Assembly: GCA_949775045.1 (NCBI GenBank)
Contig: OX459105.1
Location: forward strand, 9,688,547 to 9,752,546
Direction: 5' to 3'
DNA: 64,000 bases
Source of the DNA: Metridium senile
Taxonomy: Eukaryota > Cnidaria > Anthozoa > Actiniaria > Metridiidae
Made by a program: the position numbers and the translations under genes. Within the stretch, counting starts at the first letter, position 1; each line of letters begins with the position of its first letter. Of this stretch, positions 30,609 through 43,029 are shown piece by piece. Under the pieces are notes generated by a model. That model did no database searches. It was not told where the DNA came from and worked only from the letters and a program-made list of their open reading frames with translations.

Positions 30609-33600
30609 CTATAGTGAAACAGTAGATGACACATCGGACCAAACTGATGGTAAATTTACAACAACTTGTCTCCCTTTCCTGGGCCCTACTGGTTGAACAG
30701 AAGGGCCATCTTCAGGTATGGGGGAAACACTTGGGGACTGTTCAGGGAATCCTGATATCAGTTCACGTCTGAGCCCCTGTGTATTTGGTGCCTCTGGAAG
30801 CTTGAAATGTACATGGGGTGATGGATGTCCTGCAGATATAAAATAACACTTCAGTAAGTGAATAAATGAATGAAAGAGTAAATCAATGGAAGAAAGAGTA
30901 AAAATAACAGGCCTTTCAAGAGTCACATTTCAAAACAGTGGCAATTCCAGCACAATTTCAAGTAGGAAACTGTTGACTCAAAAGGCATCACACATACTCC
31001 TTTTTAGTTCATATCTTCTATGTTATACACCTTATTCCAAAACGGCTGACTGGCCCTTGATGTCTCGTTCTCATGAAATTATTCTTTTCTTTTAAATTCA
31101 CTCAAGCTCAAAGACAAAAGAATAATTTCATGAGAGTGAGGCAACAAGGGCCAATGGAACAAAAGGTCGCCATTTTGGAATAAGGTGTATTCTTCTTATA
31201 TTTTTTTTTTCAACTTCAAAGGGGGGTGTCACCATTTGGACTAGTCACCAAATTCACTCCCTGGAATCCACTAGAATCAACTGCTAGTAGTAGAAATTCT
31301 GACATTAGAAAATTGAGCATTGTTCCAAAAAAATGTAAGAGTACTTTTAAGGCATGGGGGCAGTACCCTGGAGGACTACCCCTGTATCCTTGACCAATAA
31401 CATTAATATACCATAGACCAAATCGAAATATGGAATTAAATTTTAAAAACTATTGTAAGTTCATGATTGGCTAGCCTCGTAATCCCGTTGAAACACAATG
31501 AAGTTTTTTACATCTATGCAAGGCTAGCCAGTCAAGAACAATAGTTATTAAAATAGGATGGCATGTTTCGATTCAGTGTATTGTCATTACCTTTAGAAGT
31601 CTTGCCTGTCCTGTTCTGTGTGTTTGTCTTCAATGCAGCACTGTTCTTTTGCTTCATAGCGATCCCTTGTAGTCTATTTCTCAACTGTTTGGTTCCTTGT
31701 GGATCCTTAATCAAAGACCTCATAAGTAACGAGTCTTCTCTACAGTCGTCACTTACGTACTGTACCCCACTGAGTAACTGACCCTCTAATGTCCCATAAG
31801 TGGGTGCTGATACCTCATTGTCATATCCACCCTGCAGGTGATTATGGGAAGGTATGGGTGCACCACTGGTTAACACAGAGCTGTGTGATGATATTGGCAT
31901 ATAGTTTGCCTCTGGATTGTCCATGGGATGTCTATTTGCAATTGAATTAAAAGGAGGATTTGGATTTTTGTCATTGCTATTTTGAAATGTGGGATAAGGC
32001 TGTTGGAATTCTGTACTTCGGTTAGTATGTTCATTATGTAATACATTTGAAAAAGGAAGATTTATATCAAATTCATCCTGATCTTTGAGGTAGTGATGCT
32101 GCTGCTGCATTGTGCTATTCGTTAAAGAATTGCCATTTTGAACCATGTTTACACTTGGAAGATTTACATTAGAAATGTCTTGGTTGCTAATTTGACCTTT
32201 AATGATATAATCCTGCCTACGTTCCTGGTTGCTCGTAATTTCCTGATCATAGATTTGGCCAGTGCTTGTAAAATCTCCCTGGTAACCAGGATATGCTTGG
32301 CTTAGATGTGAATTCAAGCCAGAATTTACAGAAGAACTAACAGTAGAACTAGGTACGTTGGACTGCTGGATTCCCAGATCTGCAGATCCTGGTACGGTAA
32401 AGTGTTTTTGTGTAGGCTCTCTTACTGTGAAGTTGTCTGTGTTGTGGTGGAGGTAGGGTTGGTTAATGTGAATATGAGTATTTGGTTTAATGTTGCCATT
32501 AAAGTTTGCTTGATTGAAAGATGATTCAGTGTAAGGTGGTAGTGCTCCTGCAAAATAATTATTCAAAAATATTTCAGATAGGTAATATATGAAATTTGTA
32601 ACACCGTTAAAAAATGTTAAACATAACTTTACTGACGTTTCAAGCTTTAGCCCTTGATGGAGTAAAAGAGTTAGACATCTAACTCTTTTACTTCGATGAA
32701 GAGCTAAAGTTTAAAATGTCAGTTAACAAGTTAACATTTTTTATCAATCATTTATATCAAACACCGACGCAGCCTATACTAGTTCCCATTCAAAAATATT
32801 TTAGTTTGATATGTTTAGTGAGGGCCACAAGTTTATTAGTATTTTTACACTTATTTCGTGCCATACCCTCTTTAAATAAAGACTTTATTTTATTATTATA
32901 TGAAGTTCAAAATAATTAAATAAAAATTGCAATGGACTGCATACTGTTACCATTTCCTTGTGTTGATACTGCAGGATAATGTACTATACCATCAGGGGGG
33001 TCAGTATTACCATGATAAGGTTCATCATCTATAGTAGATACTGGTATATACTCCCCCCTGGTGTGACGACCCATGTGCTGGTCATTGTTATGCAGTTGTG
33101 GTAGTGGGACTGGCTGTGTGCTGTTTAGCGTATCGATTGTAGTTTGTACGGTGTAGTATTCAAAACTTTTTAACACAGTTTGTAATTCTCTCTGAAAATC
33201 AACAACAATAAGCATTGTATATTATTTTACTTTTCAAAAAATGAAACCCACAATGCCCTTTGGTCTTGTAATGCACTATTTAGTATTTTAAAATGCTTTT
33301 TACAGCGCAAAGCTCAAAAGTATGACCGGCAATAATTTATTCATATTTTCTCTACATCTTTTCAATTAACTCCTCTAGAATAAATGTCAACATTTCTCAC
33401 TGTGAATCACAAGACAAGAATGATGTCAATCTTCAGATGAATTTTGAGGTTAAAATAGCTAGAATAAAGTCCATTTGAATCCAAAGCAGCTACAGACAAA
33501 CATGTCAAAAGAATGTGAATAAATTATCTGTGGTCACACTTTTGGGCTTTGCGCTGTAAAATAACTATAATTTATAATCATCATTATTGACAATACTGTC

Positions 33601-36600
33601 ATGATCACCATTATTAAAATCAGATGATCATTTTTTTATCCTAGCCTATGTCACCCTTATTGTTATGAATATAATTTTCAAAGAATCAATGAAAGTGATT
33701 CCATAAGTTGATCCCAGTTTGCTCTCTTAAAATATTTCTGACCAACATTGGGAACATTTTATGGAATCAGTTTATAAATCATCATGGTCATTCTCGTTAT
33801 AGCAGGGCATCTGAAAAAGTGCGGAAAAAAACCTTGGGAGAGTGCGGAAATTTGCGGAAATGCTAATTTGCATATTATTATCTATTTTTAATATTATTTT
33901 GATGCAAAATGAAGAAATTTTTTGCGAAATTTGTGCTTTTTAAACCAATCAAAAGCGTTTATAGAATTAGAACATTACTAAAACTGACGGCGAGGAACGC
34001 CTGGTAGATTATCGTCAAACGGCGAAAGAAAATAATGTTTTACAGTTGATTTCCAACCCAAAATGAGATGAATTCCGATGAAAAACTTGCTTATTTGAAG
34101 AAATATTGTGTATTCAAGAACATTGTCAACAGATTTGCAAGTTTTTCTGTATTTTTCTGGCAAAAAGTGCGGAAAATGTTGAAAAAATGCGGAAAACGAT
34201 AAATAGTGCGATTCGGTGCGATTTTCGGGAAATAGTGCGGAATCGCACCCTCGCACTTTTTCAGATGCCCTGTTATAGGTGCATCATCTACTACACCATC
34301 ATCATCATCATTGTCATCATAATTATAATAATCAACTCAATGAATTAATAAGATATAATTCCAGTCCTTTTTTGGCTTACCTGTAAATAAACAAGCTGTC
34401 TGTCTGTGTGTTGTCTGTAAACAACAAACTCACTTTGTAAACCAACATTCTGTTCTTGTGTCTGCACAATATCCTAGTAAAGACAGAAACTATGCTTTAC
34501 GAACTCATTTATTAATTTAAATTATAATACTCCAGTTCCATGTTATCTGGAATCGCTATACAATTTGACAAATGGCACATTTTCACAGGGATAATCTCCA
34601 TTCAAAGTAAATTTATATGTTTTTTTCCTATTGTTTAATGGTAGAATTTTCCCATGCTTAGGAACAATTTTACAATATATCGAGGTGTAACCCGTGCAAT
34701 TTAGTACTAGATAACATGAAACTGGAGTATTTGCCCTTTTTGAGGCTGTTGAATAAACTTGCAGACCATGTTTTGTCAGGCCAAAACCCCTCAGCTTTGC
34801 CTGATAAAACACACCTGCTTACAAGTTGATCAATCAGTACTAAGATTTTAAAATAAACATATAACAGGTTCCCATTTAAATCTGTACTTTCCCATTTAAA
34901 TCTGTACAAGTTTATGCAAATTGTATTGATGTGTGCTAAACACACAGATCAACCAATCAGAGTATATTATCTCTGAAGTGAACTTCACTGATTGGTTGAT
35001 CTGTGTGTTTAGCACACATCAACACAATTTGCATAAGTACAGATTTAAATGGGAACCTGTTATATATGGTTATATTAATCACTTACATTTGTGAGAGCAT
35101 CAATCAGTGTTCTTTGTTCAGCAAAACCTTGTAATATCTGGTCTCTGAGCACAGCCTCAGCCTTACGCTGGGTTTCAGTCTACACAACATGAAAATTATG
35201 ATTTTATTTAAATTACAATAATAGTTTTTTTCTTCAAACAATCCATACATGCTTTGAGATTGTAACTCAAACACAGTGCTTAGTTTGTGTAGAACATGAT
35301 GAATTGTCCTATTTCATTATGACGTCACATCAAAACATTCTATTGTTCTAATGCTAAGGATCATGGTTGCCAGCGGGGGACAGATTCACAACAACAATAC
35401 AAGAATACACGATAAAATTACATTTACAAGACGGATTGGAAAGAATGACAACAAAATGCCATAAATATGAAAGTATAAACATAGACACATAACGTACATA
35501 AAAATTTAGATAATTTGAAGCTCAATTTTCAAAGAGAAAGAAGATTTAGTTGAAATTACCATTGTTTTCGGTGATTCTATCCCCCACTTAAACACATTGT
35601 GAGGTCATAATGAAATAGGGCAATTGATTTTAACTAAGACTAAGAAGAAAACACAGGCATCCTTTGCAGCCTTTAGGGTGTTGTCAGCTGCAACAATGAT
35701 TTTTCAACTAGGTTAATATCATGTCTTTAGATACTGTACCAGGCAAACCTTACCTCTTTTAAATACTTCATCAGTTTGGCAACAGCAGTTATCAAAGAGG
35801 ATGTATAACCACTAAAACTGCTGGTCTGAAAATATAGAAATGTTACACAACTGTCAATATGCAGTTATCTTCAGTGGAAATGGGTAGAGCAATTTGTACT
35901 GGGTACAGCTATGCATGAGCAGACTAGTCAAGAGCACATTATTGTGTGAGAGGTGACCCTTGGGCTACTTGTGGACTCTTGTGGGGACTGGCACCCAGTC
36001 AGCCAACATGGAAAAGTTTATTAATTGACCACCATGTGGCATGCATAAAACATGGTGAGTAATTGCTATAGGCATGGGAGACATCTCCACATAATGTACC
36101 TGCAGTGTAGTTGCAGTTGGTTGTCGTCCAGTTTCCATTTCATACTCTGCTATTTCATCTTCAAGACTTTCAACCATCTAGTACAATAACAAGTACAATA
36201 TTAACAACAACAAAATTAGGCAACCTACATTACTATCACTAATACTATCACTAATACAGTGTAAAACATAGAACAAGTTTTATTAAAAAATAGTCACCAT
36301 TATGACAACCATCACCACAAAATTAATACTAAAGAAATAGAACATGCATGCCTTACTATGTGCAACAATAGGTAATATAAAGAAATTTGTAACACCATAA
36401 AAAATGTTGTCTTAACTTTACTGACGTTTCAAGCTTTAGCCCTTCGTCAAATAAAGTAAGGGCTAAAGCTCGAAACGTCAGTAAAGTTAAGTCAAAATTT
36501 TTTATGGTGTTACAAATTTCAATATATTAACTATTGTTTATATCAAACACCAACACAGCCTATACTAATTTACTCGCTAGTTTCCATTTATGTGCAATAA

Positions 36601-39600
36601 TGATAGGCATGCCTGAACAGGGCAGCTGGCTACTTTTGTTCCCCGAAACCCTAGTAAGGAATACCAGCTGTATAGTGGATTTAAGCTGGGACAGCCGATG
36701 ACAAACAAGGTCCAGTGGCAGACCATTGTGGCATTGAACTCGACAGGAGTCAAATAATGATGAATGATGATGATGATGAATTATAAGCATACAATCATGT
36801 ATTACTTGATCAACATGCAAATGACCATGATGTGTTCTCTCATAAAGCATGCTCCTCAATCAATCAGAATGTGCAGTGTATATAGATGAATATTGAATGT
36901 AGTGAATTGTTTGTGTGAGTGTGAGTGTGAGCAGACCTTTTGGAAGAGATCCAATGAAGATTAATGGTTGCAAAATATATATTTTATATATACTGCAAAC
37001 AAATGGTGTACCAACCTTTTTCAAATCATCTAAACTCCTTAGGCCACTGTTTGATGATGATGTACTTGTGTCTACAGGCTTCAGTTTGCCCTTGGCCTTC
37101 GACTTTTTAGGAATATTAACTTTTTCTGGAGGTCTGAAAGTTTTTTGAATTACAAGTACAAATTTAGATGATGATCAGCTGATTTGATTTTTACACATTT
37201 CTTCATCATCATCAACTACATCTGTTTTCAAACCATTCAAACGTCAGACACTAAAATCAACAGTCTTTCTCAAGACTACACACACCAAGACGATCATAAT
37301 TCATCTCATCATATAGCCCGTATTTTGCCTGGCACGCGCTCTTAAGAAAACCTTCGGTAAAAAGTCATGTGATGGGGTTCGTACGGCTTTTTGCACCTGG
37401 TCAGTATAAACACGTGCAGACCAGCTACTTGAAACATCACAACAAAAATGGCCTTTAAATTAAAAAGAGTGGGTCATATGATGTACTAGCCTGCGTAGCA
37501 AGCGTTTCTTTTGGGGGGAACGGGAGAAAATTGTTTTTTGGTTGTTTTGGGATAGCTGTGTTACAGATATGGCCGCGCGAAACCTAAGACGAGTACAAAA
37601 CATCAAGTTAGGGGGAGGGGGAGAGGAGGGAAGGAAACGCTTGCAAACAAACCCCTGGATTCTGAAAAACTGCGTTCGCCCACGAACGCACCAATCAAAA
37701 TGCCGGGTTTCGGTACTTATGACAGCAGATTGACAGTGAGTCTTCATAGAGAGCATAACATGAATATTAATATCGTGTTCGTTCAATAACACACGATAAA
37801 TGGCGTCGCCTTCGTTTACTAGTGAAATCAATTTTGAAGAAGTTTTAACAGACATTATATCACAATTAAGAATAGTTCTCAAGCCAGAACAGAAAGAAGC
37901 ATTGAAACAACTTGTTTTCGGGGGAGATCTGTTCACCGTCCTGTCAACAGGCTTTGGAAAGAGCTTGATCTTTCAAATCTTTAATAGTACTCGTGCTGGA
38001 AAGACTTAGCAAAGAAAAGTGCTGCGTTTTAATAAAAGAGGCAGATCACAAGGCTCAATCGAAAGCAGAAAGTGAGATAAGCAAGGAAGGACTTGCAGCG
38101 GTTCTGCTTCTATTTGGTTTGGCCGTGGGAATTTTGAGCGATAACTTTCTAAAGCTTTCGCCGTTCCTTGAAAGCCGTGATTCCATACGAATCACACACC
38201 ATAGAAACAAACTCAATGAACTATAGCTATTCTTTGTAAATACTATCAACTGTTTGCTAAAGATCAGAATGTTATCTACAATTTGCGTTTGGATTCAAGT
38301 CTTTCTATCTTTAACGGCTATATATAAGCAGTGATTGTGGACGAATCACACACAATGGAATATAGAAACAAACTCAATGAACTACCTGTTTATTAGCTAT
38401 TCTTTGTAAATACTATTGTATTTGGTTCAGCCGAGGGAGTTTTGAGCGATAACTTTCTATCTTGTCTTAAGACGGCGAAAGCTTTCGCCGTTCCTTGCCG
38501 TGATTATGGACGAATCACACACTATAGAAACAAACTCAATGAACTATCTGTTTATTATTTGGCTATTCTTTGTATTAAATACTATCAACTGTTTATTAAA
38601 GATGAGAATGTTATCTACAATTTGCGTTGGATTCGAAATTTTCTATTTTTAACGGCTATAAATAAGAGTATCCAATATCTGTTTGCTTTTTAAAACTGTT
38701 GATAGACGAGTGCCGAGCAAACGAGACAGCGGCGCCCAGCTGTGAAAGGTCATAGGGGCGTTTTTCAGAATCCCGGGGTTTGTTTGCAAGCGTTTCCTCA
38801 GCTCTTCTCCCCTCCCCCTCCCCCACTCTCCTTTTTTTTGTACTCGTATTAGGTTTTGCGCGGCCATATCGGTAGCAAAGCTATCCCAAAACAACGAAAA
38901 AAGCAACTTTCTCCCGTTCCCCCCAAAAGAAACGCTTGCTATGCAGGCTAATGATGTACTTATTGACTGAGTTAGGTCAGGCCGTACGGGAAAATATTTG
39001 GCTCTTGGTCATTTGTACGGACTTTGCTCAATCGGTCCGTACATCATGGCCGCGAGCCAAATATTTTCCAGTACGGCCCTCCAACTCAGTCAATAAGTAC
39101 TTAATCATCACTTACACCTGGGTTCAAACCACTCAAACATCAGACACTAACTTCAACAGTCTTTTCTCAATACTACCCACACCCAGATGATCACAATTCA
39201 TCATCATCACTTACACCTGTGTTCAAACCATCAAACACTCTATATCATCAGACATCATTATAAAGTTACCTTTCAATTTGCTTGTCATTAGAAGAAATTT
39301 TATTTGTCATTGTTGGCAATGCTTGTGTCTGACCAGGGACTAAAAAAATAGGCATACAAAACAAATGTCAGATAGAAGTTAAAGAAAGGTTGTAACAGCT
39401 TATAAACAATATTAATAAAGAAATGTCAATGATCTCACAATCTTTGGAAATTCTGAAAATAGGAATCAGGTTGTGCAAAACTCAACCAGCACTAACTTAA
39501 AATTAGCTCATAAGGTTCTATTATTTAAGGCTATGCATGACTAGCACAATGGGGGCTTTCATTTATTAGTATATGGGGGAGGGGGGGTCGGCAATATTGG

Positions 39601-42597
39601 GGTAGGGGGGATGTTATTTTGGGAAGCCATATAGGGGGGTTGTTACTAATTTTATGCAGCTTTAGTAAATATACTGGACAAATATAGGAGGGGTTGTGAT
39701 CTTTTTTACCAACCAGGAAAGGGGGGGGGGGGGGGGATTGTATAATATTTTGAAAAGACAACAGATATATGATTTTGCCAACCCCCCCCCCCCTCCCCAC
39801 ATACACTAATAAAAGGAAAGCCCCCTTACTGTGAATCAAACAACTCAGCAGGCTTTGTAAACCTACCATTTACAGTATTACTTGACTGAAAACTTGATAT
39901 CTTGTCCTGCAAGTTCTGTGTTTGTCCAGGCACAGTGTTTTCACCAAGGTGACAATGGCCATTTCCAGGCCTATCTTCTTGCAGGATTTCAGTAGGTTTT
40001 ACATCAGCAGGTTGTAAGCGTTCTGGGATCATATCAAGCTGTTTCTCATTAGCAGATTCATGAGATATAAACTGCCTGTATCGCTGTAAGTCTAGTCTAG
40101 GTTGAAAAGCAGCAGCAGCTGGAGCCGCCGTCTCAGGTGAGCTATCAGACATCTCACTCTCGTCAGACACCTCATTAAGGGCAGGTGTTCTCATTATGGA
40201 GTCACTTAATGTGGATAGGTGGGTGGGTGTCTCCAGAACATTGGCAAAACGTCCAGTCATGCCGATCATTAAACTATAGACAAAACACAAAACATTGTAA
40301 AACAAAATAACAATCATAATTCATCATCATCCAGTGACTTGCCACACATAATTAATCATAATTATAATCATCATAATATTATTTTTATAATCACAATTAC
40401 ATGTAACATTGTCCTCATAATCCTATCTATCTATCAATCAATCAATCAATAAAATAAATAAATACACTTTATTTTTAGAGGATATATCGGTAATGTGAAA
40501 ACCAGATTTTTTTCCAACTTTTAAAAATCATCATCATTTTTACCATTAACACTAGCATCATCATACTCATAATCATCGTAATCATAATCATGATAAATGA
40601 TGAACATGATCATCATCATAATTACTATCACCATTAGACCCTCACTATAACCATCATGATAAACATTATCATTATCCTCATCATCATTATTACTGGAATT
40701 CCACATTGTTACAATTATCAGACCATCGTTTATTATTATAACATATTATAAATAAAAATGAATAATTTATTATTATCAATACCTTGCAGAAGTTTCATCA
40801 GCTCTATTTGGAGCAACTGTGACATTTGGAAATCCTAGAAATTTCTTAAAAATAAAAAATAAAATTAGTGACAACATCGATCTTTAACTTCAAATAATAT
40901 AGGCATGACAAAATTGATAAAAACAGTTACCTTAGGATCATCACCAAATAGATCTTTCACAGCAGACATTGTCTTGTCAGTCTCAGCCAAGACATCATGG
41001 AACTGGAGAAAATAGAATCATTATAATAGTCCCCTTCACAGTTCCCTGCGCCATCTTGAAAGATAGCCAGGCCTTTGCATTGAAGCAAGATGAACGTTGA
41101 GCTTGCAATGATAGAGACACATTACTATTTGTGGTGTTAAAAGGTCTCTATCAAGAGGACTATTGGCATGAAATAAAATATTAAGGACATAGTAAACCCT
41201 GGATGTGACCACACTCAGTAACTGGTTCATACTACAGTGTTTTTTGTTTTGTTTTTTTGAATGATGGCAGTATACATGTAAGCCGCATTTTTCATGTTCA
41301 CATTTGAATGTTGGTGGATGCATAAATTAAAATAATAATTGCATTAAACAAATATTTAGTCTCTTATATAATGCAAACGATTGTGCAATATTTCCAGTAC
41401 CTGGTCTTGTCCATAAAGGATTTCTTGTAGAATGGCTTGTTTTCGTTTCACAGCAGTGTCAGGAGTGTTCATTAAGAAACTTTCATTTTCTTTATCAGGA
41501 CTACTCTTGAATGGAAACCCAACATTTTTGGACTTGTGAGATTCATGCCTTTGCCTCTGTTTGGATTTGCAACAACAACACAAGAAAATATATAAGATAA
41601 AAATTTAACAACACAAGAAATATATTTAAAAAAAAGAAAATTGATAAGAAACAACAACGCAAGAAAATATATAATATTCAAATAAACAAATTATGATAAT
41701 AATTAACTAAAAATAAATAAATTTAATAATAAACTTAATAATAATAAACTTAATAATAATAAACTAAATAATAAACTTAATAATAAACTTAATAAGGTTC
41801 TTTTAAGAAATAAAATAAAATAAAATAATAAACTTAATAAGGTTTATTGAAGTTTAGTTCGCACCATGATGATGATGATAATGATGGTGATTATTAGCAA
41901 AACAACAATAAATTATTATCACAAATTTTATAATCAACTCAGTATTTCTATATTGAGTGAAATAGTGAATCCGATGTTGTAGCAATGGTGATAATAATAA
42001 TAATAATGATGATGATAAGCACTAGTGATTAATAATATGATGGTGATGATGATTATTGTCAAAATGATCACAATAACCTAGAAAATATATAAAACCAACT
42101 AATTAAATTAAAACTCCAGCCATCCATTATTCAGACATCAAAATAAATAAGAAGGAAAATTATTTGCTATTCGAGATAGCAAGGTTTTTAGAAACTAATA
42201 ACTGTTGTCAAGGCAATATCAACGACATATTTATATTTTTTATTAAACATATATTAAAGCTTATGTACGATGTGGTTTGTCATAAAACAAAAAATATACA
42301 TCTTACCAATTCTTGTTGAGTGGCTTTGAGGACGTTCAAATCGTTTACGGTGCTCTAAAATGATAATAAATGGATTATTATTAATAGTATCCTTGCCATC
42401 GATTTGTCTTCAAGAATGTAATCGAATTTTTTTGCAAAAAGTATTTGTTTAACATGTAAACTTACATCCCATTCTGGCTTTTTCTTCCTTCTTGTCATTG
42501 GTTTTATGTGTTTTGAAGCAACAACGTTTTGTTTTCTGGTAGTATTTTTACGCCGAAGTGCTCCATCACCGACGAGAAACCCTCCCCGGGACGCCAT
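30609..42597 (-). CDS. SPICE1: SPICE1 (CCDC52), spindle and centriole-associated protein (fifteen exons)
   Basis: Exons in transcript order: 42466-42597, 42307-42354, 41401-41556, 40931-41002, 40783-40844, 39867-40273, 39270-39339, 37016-37133, 36100-36177, 35754-35825, 35087-35179, 34381-34473, 32951-33191, 31591-32547, 30609-30829. All phases agree; the total is 2820 bp (939 residues; human about 855). SPICE1 acts in centriole duplication and spindle architecture. Recognised blocks, in order: KKKPEWD then DLNVLKATQQEL; RHESHKSKN; GFPNVTVAP; ESLEDEIAEYEMETGRQ; GYTSSLITAVAKLMKYLKE; EQRTLIDALT then a heptad-like coiled coil. The large exon 14 is Asn/Gln/Ser-rich and poorly conserved. The C-terminal exon has PSVSPIPEDGPSVQP, possibly proline-directed phosphosites. 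Exons 6 and 7 share VPGQTQ and KISS motifs, suggesting an internal duplication. Introns carry many transposons, including the helicase element in intron 7. Confidence 0.95.
31030..31192. repeat. Foldback with ACACCTTATTCCAAAA ends in SPICE1 intron 14
   Basis: ACACCTTATTCCAAAACGGC on the left pairs with CGCCATTTTGGAATAAGGTGT on the right; ATGAAATTATTCTTTT pairs with AAAGAATAATTTCAT. Confidence 0.8.
31390..31550. repeat. Foldback with ATAGACCAAATCGAAATATG, copy 1
   Basis: It contains GACCAAATCGAAATATGG and TGGCTAGCCTCGTAATCCCG, and runs into TGCAAGGCTAGCCAGTCAAG. The same text occurs at 44630-44765. Confidence 0.6.
32575..32790. mobile_element. Repeat family GAAATTTGTAACACCGT / ACTAGTTTACTCGC, copy in SPICE1 intron 13
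   Basis: It shows the family marks GAAATTTGTAACACCGT, TTTACTGACGTTTCAAGCTT, and TATCAAACACCGACGCAGCC. Other copies or pieces lie at 6577-6660, 13130-13250, 36375-36590, 46110-46376, 54200-54305 and 60853-60920. Confidence 0.75.
33299..33559. mobile_element. TTACAGCGCAA-end MITE in SPICE1 intron 12
   Basis: TTTTACAGCGCAAAGCTCAA on the left faces GGGCTTTGCGCTGTAAAA on the right. It is related to the nested element at 16577-16742. Confidence 0.8.
33803..34272. mobile_element. Non-autonomous transposon with CAGGGCATCTGAAAAAGTGCG ends
   Basis: Perfect 20-bp inverted termini CAGGGCATCTGAAAAAGTGC. TTATAG flanks both sides (33797-33802 and 34273-34278), a possible target duplication. CAGGG termini are typical of hAT elements, whose duplications are usually 8 bp, so the class is tentative. 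Confidence 0.8.
34862..35062. mobile_element. Palindromic AACAGGTTCCCATTT MITE, copy 2 (SPICE1 intron 11)
   Basis: Near-identical to 18121-18341, with the inner hairpin around AAACACACAGATCAACCAAT. It ends 25 bp before the low edge of exon 11 at 35087. Confidence 0.85.
35302..35625. mobile_element. AATTG..TGACGTCA MITE, copy 2 (SPICE1 intron 10)
   Basis: High similarity to 4563-4894 through GATCATGG and GTATAAACATAGACACATAA blocks; ends AATTGTCCTATTTCATTATG and CATAATGAAATAGGGCAATT. Confidence 0.85.
36375..36590. mobile_element. GTAACACC/ACTCGCTAGTTTCC repeat, copy in SPICE1 intron 8
   Basis: Foldback of AAATTTGTAACACCATAAAA and TTTTATGGTGTTACAAATTT around a second hairpin (AGCTTTAGCCCTTCGTC against GGGCTAAAGCTCG), then TTTACTCGCTAGTTTCC. 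Confidence 0.8.
36905..36985 (+). mobile_element. 3' fragment of a tRNA-derived SINE
   Basis: GAGTGTGAGTGTGAGCAGAC then GGAAGAGATCC and ATTAATGGTTGCAAAATATA match the tail of the SINE at 52471-52754. The tRNA-like head is not present. It lies just before exon 8 (low edge 37016). Confidence 0.55.
37487..38950. mobile_element. 1464-bp TIR transposon carrying a RecQ-like helicase gene fragment
   Basis: The ends TAGCCTGCGTAGCAAGCG and CGCTTGCTATGCAGGCTA extend into inverted repeats of about 190 bp (both contain CCCGTTCCCCCCAAAAGAAA in one sense and a GGGGGAGGGGGAGAGG-like run). A perfect 9-bp duplication, ATGATGTAC, flanks it at 37478-37486 and 38951-38959. The centre holds a helicase fragment (37801-38009) and three diverged copies of a segment containing GAATCACACAC..AGAAACAAACTC. 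It sits in SPICE1 intron 7 and is non-autonomous, since no transposase is visible. The 9-bp duplication with long TIRs resembles Mutator-like elements, but the superfamily is not proven. Confidence 0.9.
37801..38009 (+). pseudogene. RecQ-like helicase N-terminal fragment inside the TIR element
   Basis: A 69-codon frame with MASPSFTSEI at its start, then LKPEQKEALKQL (Q-motif-like) and the Walker A motif STGFGKSLIFQ. RecQ-type helicases have TGxGKS at this place. The frame stops after motif I, so motifs Ia-VI are missing and it cannot be a working helicase. Following sequence (QSKAESEISKEG in another frame) may be degenerate helicase. Such helicase genes are common in large copy number in corals and anemones (general knowledge). 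Confidence 0.75.
38960..39100. repeat. Foldback beside the helicase element
   Basis: TTGACTGAGTTAGGTCAGGC then ACGGGAAAATATTTGGCTC pairs with GAGCCAAATATTTTCCAGTA and AACTCAGTCAA. It starts immediately at the right target duplication of the larger element. Confidence 0.8.
39550..39835. repeat. G-rich/C-rich bounded repeat, copy 2 (SPICE1 intron 6)
   Basis: It contains TTTATTAGTATATGGGGGAG at one end and CCACATACACTAATAAAAGG at the other, an imperfect inverted pair, plus long G and C runs. The interior matches 21560-21785 in reverse. Confidence 0.65.
40320..40740. repeat. ATC/ATA-rich low-complexity stretch in SPICE1 intron 5
   Basis: Simple-sequence DNA of CATCATAATC type, with an ATCAATCA run near 40431. 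No exon is supported here. Confidence 0.6.
41029..41163. repeat. Fragment of the GGTAGCCGGGCC-type MITE in SPICE1 intron 3
   Basis: GCGCCATCTTGAAAGATAGC then CAGGCCTTTGCATTGAAGC and GATAGAGACAC match 7478-7560; the other arm is reduced to GGTCTCTATC. Confidence 0.6.
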
Positions 42598-43029
42598 CTT
42601 GGAATTTCCCGCCTTTTTGCTCACAGCCTCGATTACATGTTTCACACAGGGAACCCAAAACTTATACTGCCAGATGTGTCGCTCTTTTCGTCAATGTTAT
42701 CCGCAGATTTTTTGTTTTTGTTTTGAAAAGATATATAGCTATTCTACTCTTAAAAAGGAGAGTATTACTTATTTATAAGCAACCTTTTTAAGTTACGCCT
42801 GCTTAAAAAAACCCTAAATTCACCCCACTCATATGCAAAAACAGTCCCTATATTTGCGCAAAAAACAACTCTATAAACGAACCGAGCAGAAGTTCGTAAC
42901 TCAGTGTTGTATGGAGCTACACTACAATACTACTTTTACGCGAAAAAAAAACAACAAAAAAACAGCAAATATTGAACGCAGGGAATGTGAAGTTGTAAAA
43001 CAGCACCATCACTTTTAGGTACTTCTACA

